A DNA stretch of 64,000 nt from Cardiocondyla obscurior (taxonomy: Eukaryota; Arthropoda; Insecta; Hymenoptera; Formicidae), in contig NC_091874.1 of assembly GCF_019399895.1 (NCBI RefSeq), positions 4,032,501 through 4,096,500 of the forward strand, in the 5' to 3' direction. Position 1 is the stretch's first letter, and each line of letters begins with the position of its first letter. A program made the position numbers and the translations under genes. A model generated the notes under the pieces. It searched no databases, was not told where the DNA came from, and saw only the letters and a program-made list of their open reading frames with translations. Of this stretch, positions 1-11,799 are shown in pieces.

Positions 1-3000
1 GATTTTTATTGTAACTCCCGCCGTTACGAGAAATCAAACTTTCCAACCGATAAAATACGACGCAACGGATATACGGAATAAAAGACGCGGGGTGTCACCT
101 GTCTGTATGCTCAACAGGTAACTCCCCCATTGTTAGAGCCAGGCCCCATGGTGTGTGCGTGTCCGCCGTAGTCGCGGGTCTACGAATCGTGCATCGCGCG
201 CGTGTGGGTGCGTGGATTTGTACCCCGGCAGATTAGAGGGGACCGCGGAGATGCGAAGGGGTCAGAACCTATCGAAGGGACTGGTTTTCTCATCTAGCAG
301 ACCTGAAAATCTTCCTCGCAGCGCATCGCCCGAGCGATTCACGCGTTTCGCGCCAATGCCCGATCTCGCAGCGTCATATCAATCGGTTGTAAGATTAGAA
401 GCCGCTGTTGTAGAGGAGAACGAGTGTGAAAACATCGGAAGCGCCGCGTGTCTCTTTTTACGTTCCACCGAGCAAACGAAACGTCAAATAATTCCGACGT
501 TCGCCAATCGCTGCAATTTAATTTTGTATTTGTTATTTATTTTATTTTATTTTTTTTTTAATCGTCTGCTTTTCGCCGCATTTCATAGACGTACGAAATT
601 ATTTAATAATTAGTTACAAAAAATAGGAAGTGTGTATTTGTTAATTATGCGCATATAAAGTTTTCTGATCGCTCGCAATAGTTTAATATAAGAAACATGC
701 ATATATTCCAATTAACGGGCCTGCCTGTTCTCTCGAATGCAAATCGATCTCGTCGGGCGATTTTGTCGCCTTTATCGAAAATTATGTCACGCATAAAAGA
801 AGCGCGGCGGATCTTTCGTGGCTAGGTGTAAGTGGGTTGTAAAACTCGCTCTCGCCTGTTTTCACAAAGGCGATGAGATAACGCACCAAAAAAAATCGCC
901 GAAAAATACGTTCGTTTCTTCGAGAGAATATAAACTGTCGGGTTTATCCGACGGATCAGCCAGTGGCTACAATATGGTATAGTAAACTGCTTATTGCATA
1001 AAAATGGGATAAATTTTAACGAGCCGAAGCATTAGCGAGGCAACGGCGGAACTAATTGCGAATCAAGATCAGAAACGATCGCGACCGCTATCTTCGCCGG
1101 TCCGGAAACGAGTTTTCTAATTGGTACGAACGATACAACCAGTTCCACGCGGAGAATCTGATTGAATCGCAATCGTAAATCTGATCCCATCGCTAATCGA
1201 TGTTTCCCCTCAATATTCGCGCGTAATTGTCACGTCGCAGTTATGCTGATGCAACTTTAAAAATATAGTGTATCACTTATCGACATCTCCGTTGCCCGTG
1301 TCCCCTGCGATCGGATTTTATTTCGAGCTCACGCCGGAGAGCAAGTCGTCGTCCGCTTTATTTTCGAAAATAAAGACACTTTTTGAAAAAGGGTGTTAAA
1401 CGAATTCACGGCAACTCGGCATTGATAACTGTGAAATCGTATTGGAATTCCGTGGGCGTTATCGTTTGATCTCACGACGCGATCTGTAATATATCTTATA
1501 AGATATGCTAAAAGGATTAATGAAACAGTAATCCCACATTCGTTAGGTTAAATTCGGACATCGACGACCAATGCATCCGTCGAAGCCGAGGCCTTGGGCC
1601 GAGGCCCCGACCGTTGCTCATTTTCTACGCCCATCGTCGATCGAAGGTCACCCGATATATTATAGCCCGAAATCGAATGCGTTCATCCGGCAGGCATTCC
1701 AACGAGACGACCAAGTCGAAAGAGAGAAAGGATGGAAGATGCTGGGAATGAGGGGGCGGAAGGGGAGACGAGGGAGAAAAAAAAAAGATACACCTATGGA
1801 AGGGTAAAAAAAAAAAAGAAAAAAAAAGAAAGAAAGAACCGAAACGTCGAGATGCAGACGGATGGCGTGCTACGATCGAGTCTTGTTTCTCAGCTACGAA
1901 AGCTACCAGAAGAGAGCTACCAGAAGCCCTTCAGCCCGGCAGGGCGTAGCCCGCACGCTCGATCATTACCGACATTGTCCACTAATGGATATTTATGAAT
2001 GCGCCAATCAACGCCACTACTACCGGGCTTCAATGCAATCAGAATCGATTATATAGATTTCGCCCGTGGTCGCAACCTTCGGCCGTCCTTGCAGAGCTCC
2101 TGACGCAACGCGTCAATGAGCTATTGCACCTGATGATCTCTCGCGTCGGTGGACCTTTGAACGCCCTGAAAATATAGACTACCTCGTTGCTGCGGAACCG
2201 CGCGTCTCTATCGGCAATCTCCGAGATGTGCTCGTTATGCGTTTCGACTTATCTCAAACATATCGCGCCGTTAGTTACGCGTTTTTCGAGAACGATCGCG
2301 TGACGTATAAGTCGTGAGTCACAGCTTCCGTTTGAGGAGCGTAAACTCACGTCGACGTTAGCGTTAGAGGCGAGGAACAAAAAGAAAATGTCAATACGGA
2401 AAGTACTGCTCGGTTCATCAAAATTGAACACCTTGCGCACCCTTTGTAAGCCGGCCTCGTATCGCCAGAGACACTTCCGAGAGCACCTTTTGATCTCGCC
2501 GCCCGCGGATCGCTTTTGTTTCCACCCTCTTCCGCGACTCGGAGAAACAAAGACCGATTGGCCGGACTAATGAGGCCCAGCCAGCCCGAGGCACCGTGCG
2601 TGTCGTGACGTAATCGCAACATTTTTAAAAAGTCACGAATGCGTTTAGCCTGCGCCTCTGAACGCTGTTACGGAGCATAACGCGCCGTGGCCGCGCCGCG
2701 TGTAATATCGCACACGGGCCGCGTGCATTGTATGTTTACGAGTATAGGGGGAGGGAACCGGCGGAGGAGGACGTGGTGTCGGCCAACACGTGTCCGTATC
2801 GACGAGGATGTATCGACGGCAGCCCAATGCCCTAGGCTATATCCGCGGGTGGCCGCCGACACGGAGAGGACCGTGCGGCGAATCAACCGTATCCCTTCTC
2901 TTATGCGGTGAACTGCCTCCAGGAGATCTCACGAGAATATTAGAACCTCACGCGTTTCCATCCCGCGACGACCGAACGACGATGACGTTATCGCTAAAGG

Positions 3001-4845
3001 CTGTGCGCGATATGCGTGGATTATAGAAGATCGACCGCGGCGATAAAATTGTATAATATTGAATATGGATAGAACGTATCGGCTCTCTTATGCAGATAAA
3101 TTGAATTCAACTCTGTCACGGGGAATATATGTAATACTTGATTTTATGATTGCGCGTAAAAAAAAAAATTATCAAAGATATATAAAAAAAAATTTTTTTC
3201 GCAATTTAATATTTTTTTTTTAATATATATGCGCGTTTTGTAATTTTTTAAAGATGCAATCGAGTAATGTAAACGTAATGTAATTGCAGTACTTGATGTA
3301 CGATTAGTATTATATTTTGTATAAGTAGACGAGGCTTCGTCAATATTGCAGAATGCAATTTTATTAAGCGATCCATCGAAAATTCTCACGGTTATATTCG
3401 CTCGGAGCGTCGTGGAGAATCTAGATTTAGTTTTATAAGACGGATTATACTGATATACGTTCAATATACGGGCGAAGGTTACATTGCCCGGCGAAGGCGG
3501 AGAGTGTCAAATTATAGGATATACGCGTTACAAACATAGTCGAGCCGAAGTACGAATAACTTGGTCGCGTTGCCCGGTTAGCTGCGGACTTTATAGCCAG
3601 TTCATTTTATACGTTATTTCACCATGAAATGGTCGTAACGCCACGGCACATGAGTGCATCCTATCTGCCGAACGATATATGTATGCCGAACGTAAATCGT
3701 TGCATGCAAGATTATACTAGACGAGTACAATTATATGAAAAATTTACGGTACTCTTATTTTTTAAATTCTGCTCTAGTTATTTCAGATATATTTGTATTT
3801 TATTATTAATTTAAAACTATTAATTATTCAGTAATTCACTGATTGATTCGCTGACGTATATAACAGTGCGCAAAATTTATTTGTGATTGCAGATGGAGCT
3901 CAAAAACGTGATTTAAACATAGCAGCTGTGTCTTCGCTCGGCTCGCGATACCGAAGCTTTCGCAGAAAATCCGATCGTCGGTCAATTGCAGACGTGCGTT
4001 TGCGATATAAGATCGACGCGGCGCGAGGATGGCACGGTTCGCCAATGACGGCGTGGATCGGCGGATACCGAGGCAGTAGCATCATCAGAATGAAGAACGA
4101 CTCGGAGGTGTCCACCTAAGGTTACTAATGATCCCGTGGGCACCGTAGAATACATATGGAGCGGCCAGTCTGAATTAAAATCGCTCGGGCTATAGCAACG
4201 GCTACCCTTCTCTTCTCCTATGATTAATGGAGAGTTCACACTCAGAATGCACACATAGGATAATTAAGGGGATATATTCCGGCCACCGAGTCTACGTATA
4301 GTTTGAAGGATGTAACGGGTGGAGAGTTCGTCAGCACGGCGCACCGCTCATTGATTTCGCGACGTGCCTAAGTCTATTTATATGCGTTCTGAAGAGAAAC
4401 GGAAGCACCGATGATTCATAAACGTGTCGCCGCGTGTATGAAATCGATGCCTCGCGAGATTATTTAAAATCGAGCTCCGATTGCGTGTAACTTGAACGAA
4501 CGAACGTATAAGCGTTTGGTATAAATGCAAAATCAAATTGCGAACAGAAATGCGTAAATACAGGAAAAAAAGATTCATACGCGATTTAAAATAAAACTTT
4601 CAAGCATTTAAATATAGAGAGATAAAGACCGAAAAATGCTGTGAGAAGTCCCCCCCCCAAAAAAAAAAAAAAAAAAAAGAAAGAGAGAAAAAAAAAGCAA
4701 TCGTTATAAATCCACGTCGTTATCGGAATTAAAAGAAAGGCTGTTTTATCAAACTTGTCGTTTTGTTAGGACCTGCGTGGCATTTATTTTGATACTTAAA
4801 TTCTATCGGGCGAGAAATCAGTGGGAAGCCCGCTCAACTCAAAAA
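1..4845. other. Non-coding, intron-like stretch
   Basis: No gene is recognised. Reading frames here are short, use chance-like codons and lack paired splice sites. Visible content: a T-rich patch (538-560), A/G-rich simple sequence (1730-1850) with a small direct repeat of AGCTACCAGAAG (about 1897-1924), CG-rich sequence at 2460-2900, and A/T-rich sequence at 3140-3250. A + strand acceptor-like TGATTGCAG at 3892 precedes a 75-codon open stretch to 4119, without other support. Confidence 0.6.
4650..4678 (+). repeat. C9-A20 tract
   Basis: Nine C are followed directly by twenty A, then GA-rich sequence to about 4700. It is a simple repeat of a kind prone to length change. Confidence 0.95.
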
Positions 4846-4942
4846 AGGACACCCGGTACAGAACATCTGCGCGGCAAGCTTTAAGATCCGTCGCATCATG
4901 CTACGTGGAAAGGGTGTCCTAATCATTAATTCAAGGATTAGG
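4846..4942. repeat. Nested inverted repeats
   Basis: A nine-base inverted repeat AGGACACCC / GGGTGTCCT (4846-4854 and 4912-4920) encloses 57 bases. A second seven-base pair CCTAATC / GATTAGG (4918-4924 and 4936-4942) overlaps its right arm. The outer pair could form a long-loop hairpin or be the worn ends of a small insertion. No coding potential is seen inside. Confidence 0.4.
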
Positions 4943-4994
4943 CGTAAACAAACGATGATTTGATAACGTCCAGAGAAGCGGAGCCGCCTCTTAC

Positions 4995-5060
4995 AGCTAC
5001 CGGGCGCGGCTCGGCGGGGTCCAGCGGAGAATCTTCACTTGATCCGTTCGTGCCAGCTAG
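4995..5060 (-). CDS. Possible 66-nt internal exon
   Basis: A very good pyrimidine-tract acceptor on the minus strand (CCCGCCGTCCTCCTCCAG, AG at 5062-5061) leads into 22 open codons beginning LAGTNGSSEDSPLD and ending PRPVA, then a donor GTAGCT then GTAAGAGG (GT at 4994-4993). It is in phase with the 29-nt candidate at 9.6 kb. The surrounding minus-strand frame is open for 90 codons (5210-4938) with C/G favoured at third positions in the middle. The acidic, Ser/Pro-rich content resembles an unstructured linker of a regulatory protein, but no family is recognised. Confidence 0.2.
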
Positions 5061-8000
5061 CTGGAGGAGGACGGCGGGCTCGCGTAGGTACAGGTGGTAT
5101 ATCCGCTCGTTAATTATGTATACGACCTCGTGAGAATTACGATCAATTAATTCTCGCCGATGTCCATCCGCCCGCGACGAACGAACGACGAGCACTTTTC
5201 CTCGCGGCACATTTCAAGCTGCTTTAACGCGCAAATGTAAATCAAGCTCGTCGTTCCGCCTGGCTCGATAAAAAATTGTCGCGAGGATCGCGTGAGGTTC
5301 ATTTGCGCATACGATGCCTTCTTTACGGTAAATAAGTATTTTGAGACGAGTGCTCGCTTTATAACAATGCTCCGCGTAAAGATCGTCGATCGCGGAAATA
5401 GCTGATAAGCTTTATACGCCGAATGTATGTAATTTCCCGAGACATTTTTCAGCTCTCGTAAACGCGTCGATCTGTTTAAATATTAGAATCAAATTTTTTA
5501 AGTTTTATTAACGGAGTTGATTGTTTCGATAAACGATAATTACGATGTGAACTCAAATGCGGTAACGCGGCGGAAATTTATAACCCGCCTGATCTGTGAC
5601 AAATTGCTCGGGGAGAAAAGTAAAACTCGTCTGTATCAACACATGCGAGATCGTTCACGCTTGCGAACAGAAAACCACCACCGATGCGGGAAGCCGAACG
5701 GCACCGTTGCGCGCCGGCGGATCTCAGGATGTCGGAAGTGAGCGGCGTAGGGAGGGTTGGTTTTTAGGGGGTGGTACAGCCACCGTAACCGAGAGGTGGA
5801 CGGGGCTCCGGATGGCGATGGCCCGCTCGTTGGCTCGTGGTGGTGTGTACGGGAGCGAAAAGAGCGCCATTCTTTTGTAAGAAGCTCACATAAATTGCGA
5901 CACCCAAGAGTTAAAAGCAGTCTTAAATTACGTACCGTCGACTCCTTGATGAATTGAGTGCTCCCACCTTCCCCCCCTCTGGCTTTCTCGTCGTTGCCGC
6001 CACCTACACTGGCTCGGTACCCTCGGCTACTCGTTGGGGGATATTATACATTGTTTTTACGTTCCCCTACGGTCAGGCATTCGCGACCCTTATCTACCTG
6101 ATAACTAGAATGACTTAGCACGATGTACGGCCCTTTATTCATACGACGAAGGATCCGCGAGAGATATTCTACACTTGTGAATTATCTTAACAGAAGCCTC
6201 GGATTATTTTTAAAGCTACTCCGCTCGTAATGATGAAACAAGAGAAATGATAGAAACAGACGTTTCCGTCGAGTACATACTTTATTCCCTTGGTGCTTTT
6301 GATTCGTAGGAAGCCAGCACGGTCGGCAGTCGACCGTGACGATCGCGTGTTATCACTCGCAGATCTGAAGTCTCGTGATTTGAAGACCGCGCTCGAAGGC
6401 TCCGAATCTCGTGACGTGCCGCGGCGGCTCGTGTAAGGGCGCGTCGCGGAGGAGCGCCTACAAAGGAGGCTGATTCCAAGTAGAACGTCTACCGCGGATA
6501 ATCGTTTCATTCTGATATCTCGAAAGCGGCCGACTGAGGTAAATCCAGGCGGGACAATTTGTTACGGCGACGCGACCTTTACACTTTACTTCGCCGCCGT
6601 ATACGCAGCCGCCGGCTAACCGGCAGCAGGACTGAACTTAGGGTTAGACCGGTGCCATCGCCGGGATTTTATTATTCAGGTTCCTACACATCGTGAACCG
6701 CGGTGAAATCTTTATTTGGAATCATTCCAAGAACAATAACGTGTCCCCTGACCGTTTTCTTCCCATTCCCCCGTTCGTCTCTCCTATCTTGCCGCTCTTC
6801 GCAGCTTCTTCTCTTTCCTCCCACGAGCAGTGCCAAATAAAACTAAACGTAACCTAGTTATTTTCTGTTTGCGTCGCCCGATGATTCCCTCAGATATGAT
6901 GACTTCTCTCTCTCTCTCTTTCCCTCGGTGCTTCATCGCTCGTTGGCAGTGGCGGCACGCGTGTATCATCGTGCATATAAATCAGTCCGCGAGGATCAGA
7001 TAGGATTTCAGAAATATAAAATACACGGCGATATTAAAAAAGAAAAGGGAAGCGAGGCCCGGCAAAGAGCGAGAGAAAACGGGAGAAAGATAAGAGAGAA
7101 ATAAGAGGAAAAAAAAATCCTGGGAAAGGAGAAACAGAGATAGAATACCTGTCGGCAAACGAGAAGCGCACCTTGATTGGTAGGCGCGATCCGGCGCGAT
7201 AGAGCCTGTTTACACGAAATTCGGATTAATTTATAATCGCCGTCGCTTGAAAAATTTCTAAAGATCGGAGTTGATTTTGATACCGTGGTAAAATGAAATT
7301 ATCCGAAGATCTAGTTTAAATCGATGATACGGCAGAAAAAGATTTTTTGGCAACGCCCTGCGGAATGGTCTTTAAGGAGGACGAAGGTTTGACGAACATA
7401 TCGTGTTTGCGTGGCTGGCGTTCTTTGTTCGGTAATAAGGACGATTCTGAGTGGTTCGAAAGGAGCGATTGGGCGCAAAGGACAAAATCATTGTCCCCAC
7501 TTGTCCGCGTCGCCTGTCTCGCGGAACTCCGGTCCTCTTCTTGCCCGGTATTCGGCATTAGCTGCGATTATCATATTTTCGTTGGGGATCTGGTGCCATA
7601 AATTTGATCTCGTTATCTCGTTTACGGGCTGCGCTCGTGCAACCAAGTGAGAGGGAAACGACAGCGAAGACGCGGGGCCCGGCGGAGAAGAGAGAGGAAA
7701 GAGGAGACAACGTAGAAAAGTGAGCACAAAGATCAGAAACGTTTTAAGAGCGACCGGGTACCCCGCTGTTGCCAAAAACGTTATCTTATAAGCTCGGGTA
7801 TATAGAATGAAATATTATCTCAAACAATCCCGTAGTGTAAATCTAAAATTTTAATGATATCCTCTGATTATCGTAATTTCCCAGATTTCTAACGTGCGAA
7901 TGGCTACGAAATAAAATTCATAAGCTACGCGCACGTGTAACGTGGACCTTCGATGCTATTTACGGAACAGTTTAATCTTAATTGAACGTTCGATTACCGA

Positions 8001-9611
8001 TAAAGGCGCTACGTTCCTTCCGCGATAAGCCCAATCGTGTGGGTAAAACGATAAATACGCGACACATGCATATAAAATGTCATAATGCACACGTGTAAAC
8101 AAACGTTCGGGCCGACGCGCCTCTTTCTCGATTCGGCTAATTTCGCCGTGGTCACTTTCACGCGCACAACTGTGCATAAACGAAATTTATGCCGGGCGAT
8201 TTGATTACCGCGATATAAACTTGATGCGGACACGCGGACTCGGGCGACAAGACGGGGACATACATCACACGGCTGGTTCAGTGATACCACGACTGACTCT
8301 TTCTTGATTCTTGGTACTCGCCGACTCTCTCGCTTTACCGTACGCTTTACTTTACCTCTACTTCCTTCCCCACTTTCTTCGACTTTCCATCGCAAAATTT
8401 ATGATTTGATTAATTATATCGATTACCGCACGCGGTATGTACGTTTGTGCATTTTACGCTAAATTATTTATACTAAAAACGCACATGAAATATTTAAAAT
8501 ATTGGTTGTAACAATTTTAAAGAGAAGAAAATATATATATTTCTTCTACAGACAGATGTAAAAAATATTCTTATTCAAAGATATTAAAAAAAAAGCTTTG
8601 ATGGCAACTAATAAAAAATGCGGTTCGATATCGAAATTAATCTCGCCGAACGAACGCGAGAGACCAACAGGAAGAACGAGTCCTCACAAAGACACATATA
8701 TAAAATTCGTCTGGCGTTTCTAGAAGATCTTTTTTTTTTTTACCGTGTCAGTAAGTTTGAAACAATAAGTTATAAATATTGAAATCTGCCTACAGTTTTA
8801 TCCGCCCTTTCCTTCTATCCTCGCCCGCCCTGCCCCAACAAAAACATTTCGCTCGGGTCACGACCGATCGGTGCATTAGAGAGCCGTATCGCCCACGATG
8901 GCTCGTGTTTCTATAATGTAGGCATCGTTAGCAGTATTCGTGTATTAAATCGAACGTGAAAGACGCCAATGTATGCGAGTGCAGGGAGACGCATTGTAAC
9001 GCATCGACGCCGCCGACTCTTCATGTTGTCGGTGCTAGTAAGATGAAAGGATTTCCGGTCCTCGTGAGATGCGGGATTTCCGATCCCCCCTTACTGATTT
9101 AAATACGTCTAATGTGAAGCAGATAAAAATCTTTCCGTGCGTAAACAAAAATTTTTCTACAAGTTTTAATAAAATATATTTAAAAGAGATACCTCTTAAT
9201 TTCTTTTTTATTCTACATATTTTTTTTATTATTTTTCCTATAAAAATCCTCGCGCGTAATATATACTTGCGTAAACGTGCGAGTAACGCATACCTCGCAA
9301 AGCCTGAACGACTGTATGGCTCATCCTTTCGAAGTCATACATTTAATAAAAAAAAAAAAAAAAAAGATACGTTAATACCTTTAATTATTGCGGCGTACTA
9401 TATTTTTATGCGCTTTACTTGTTCGCGATTAAAATGAAATTATTTACCGCCGAGTGATAATATCCCGATAATGATGTAAATAAATGAATAAATACGGGTT
9501 TCGACACGATGTGTCATTGATGTCCGCGCCTTCGAAGGCGCGGAACGATCTTGAGCCATACCCGCAAATAACCCATGGACACTGGTGGGAGGACAACGAT
9601 TACGAGGTTAC
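5061..9611. other. Non-coding, intron-like stretch
   Basis: Nothing recognisable as a gene. Notable composition: a purine-rich belt at about 7038-7142, a (TC)n patch at 6903-6920, and A/T-rich sequence at 8400-8600 and 9100-9380 with an A19 run ending at 9365. Confidence 0.6.
9524..9543. repeat. Perfect 20-bp palindrome
   Basis: CCGCGCCTTC followed directly by its reverse complement GAAGGCGCGG. It is G+C-rich, in contrast to the A/T-rich bases around it, and lies 70-120 bases from the 29-nt exon candidate. It could be a dimeric protein-binding site or a cruciform. Its function is unknown. Confidence 0.6.
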
Positions 9612-9640
9612 CTTGGTCAGAGGGTATTCGATGCCCGATG
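9612..9640 (-). CDS. Possible 29-nt internal exon
   Basis: The minus strand shows an acceptor (GTCCTCGTACCTACAG, AG at 9642-9641), 29 bases and a donor (GACCAAG then GTAACC, GT at 9611-9610). If joined to either possible first coding exon (both leave one base of a codon), the frame stays open and adds SGIEYPLTK after the junction residue. The GTAACC donor is not strong. The fit in frame is suggestive, but a fair share of random pairs would fit equally well. Confidence 0.15.
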
Positions 9641-11747
9641 CTGTAGGTACGAGGACTATAAATCATAATTAGGCTGCAAGCGGTAGCTGCGAAGTGGCTG
9701 CAGGCCCATTAGCAGCAACAATGCACCCAAGCAGCTTAAGACGTCGTTGTTGCCAGAAGAAGAGTAACTCGGCTCTCCATTTACTCGCGCCAGATCGTAT
9801 CGAAACTACGTAGCAGGACATTCGCGGCCGGGAAATAATGAATGTGAAACATGTAACGAATATTTGCACGCGATATAGACTGTCATTTATCCTTTTTAAT
9901 GCGGCGCTAAAGCACTCGAAGATAAGTCTTAATGCACATCTATAACTTAAAGCGATGGATTTCATTTTACGATGTAACTGTGAAGGTTACACCACCGAAT
10001 GGAACACCGATTGTCTCTCCTATTGAACTCGATATTTGCCGCGTATCCTACGATCATAAATAACAGCTAATTGGAACGAAAAAGCGACTGAGTAAACGAT
10101 AAAATTAAGTGGAAAATTTTTAGTTTACGCAGATGAGCGGCGTATAATCGCGCGTTTAACGGAGAAAATGCTAGATACTTTTTTCTTAGGCGTATTGGTG
10201 CGTGAGATGTGCTATTCGAACAGGTTCTATGGGACGATGATTAAGCGGTATTTTCGATATAGAAGCATCCAAAAACTCAACCGCAGCCCAGGTATATCAA
10301 GAAAAAAAAAAAAAAATCCGTCGATGACTATTTTTATTTCTCTGCTCTTTTGCATACTTTTTGTTTCAATTTATAATAGTTTTTTTCATTGATTTCCAAC
10401 GAATATATCCCTTGCGCGTTTCCTTGTTTAACGATATATTTGCACGCGCCTACAGAAACGGCTATTATTTTTCTTCAAATGAAAATATCGCTGTTTATAT
10501 AAGAGCCGCGAGAGAAGAGGAGAGACGTCCTCCGCGCGAGGATCCGAGGAATCTTAGGGCACGAGATCGAGGCCTGTCAGATTATTATAGTGAGTCGTCG
10601 ATACTTGACTCGAGTGCACGGAGATGAGTCTCCAATCCTCCTGACGCTCCTCTCGATCGACGAGCGAAGTGGCCACAACGGATTCCATTCAGCCGATCGA
10701 CGGTGGTCACCTTTGGTGGTCTGAAATTCCTTACACTCCAAATTACTTCCACTCGTAAGCGGAAATCGGCCGTCTACTTCGTTTGCGGGCAATCAGGGAC
10801 CAGTCTCTCTCCGCTCCTCGTGCGAGCTCGATGCTGATGAAGCGCGGCTGAAAGATTCATCGAACCCTTTCCCCACCCTCGGCCCATTAGATTTTATTGC
10901 GCCCATAATTATTTCTGCGCAAGCTGAAACCGCCAGTTTGGATCCACTTCGAATTTCGAAGATTAAAACGATGACTTTTGTTTTACATTTGGCTAGTCTT
11001 TTTGCAAATATTCGTACAGATTATAAATTATTTAAAGACGAATTTCGTTGAAATGTTTTTACTTGCTTCTAGATATATTTTTATGTATTTAATAAAGAGA
11101 TACCAGAGTTTTTAGATTTTCGTAACTGGGCTGCGAGCGAGTTTGCTTCGTTTGGCATTGTAATAGCGGTAAGGATTGATAGAAAGCTACGTTATTTCGT
11201 GAACGTCTTACACATCAACGTTGAGCATTTCCCCGTCAAATGACGAATGAGCAGAAGTCATGACGAATTATTGTGGCCGATACACCATGAATCATGCTGC
11301 CAGCATTTACCGCAAAGAATAACGAAGATCTGACCAAGTGAGTGTCTTAAATTTCATACCAACACCTTCTCGCGACGGGTTGCACGTACGTACGTCACGG
11401 CTGCGTCGTGTCGTGTGTGAGTTCGACATATCTGATCGTCGACCGGCGCAACGGATGCCGAGTCGATGATTCCAATCTCCTGTCAATGCCGCTCAACTTT
11501 GGCGGACCGGGCCATTTACTAGCCAGCAGGACGCGAATGGTTCCCGATCGTGTACGAACGCATACGCACGTCTGCTTCTTGTGAGAAAAAGACTTCGATT
11601 GGCTTAGATTAATTGCGCATACCCGTTGCATGCGGATGCGAACAAAAAACGTTTCTACGACGTGCCGAATCCCAAGTTTTTTCAATAAATACCTGCTTAA
11701 TTCCATGCGATTTATATTAAGCGATTTCGTAGACGGAGAATATTTCA

Positions 11748-11799
11748 CAATATTTAACGAGCATATTTAATGAGTATATTTAACGAGCATATTTAATGA
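11748..11799. repeat. Four-copy 13-bp tandem repeat
   Basis: Four contiguous units of 13 bases alternate between two variants: CAATATTTAACGA, GCATATTTAATGA, GTATATTTAACGA, GCATATTTAATGA. The alternation of AACGA and AATGA suggests duplication of a 26-base dimer. An A19 run follows at 11814-11832. This is a short minisatellite with no coding sense. Confidence 0.75.

Noticed and set aside
2347..2462. Minus-strand segment ending in a GTGAGT donor and reading like a membrane segment (FRIDIFFLFLASNANVD)
   Set aside because: The only nearby acceptors lack a pyrimidine tract, and the appealing frame is not the one that fits the upstream exon phase.
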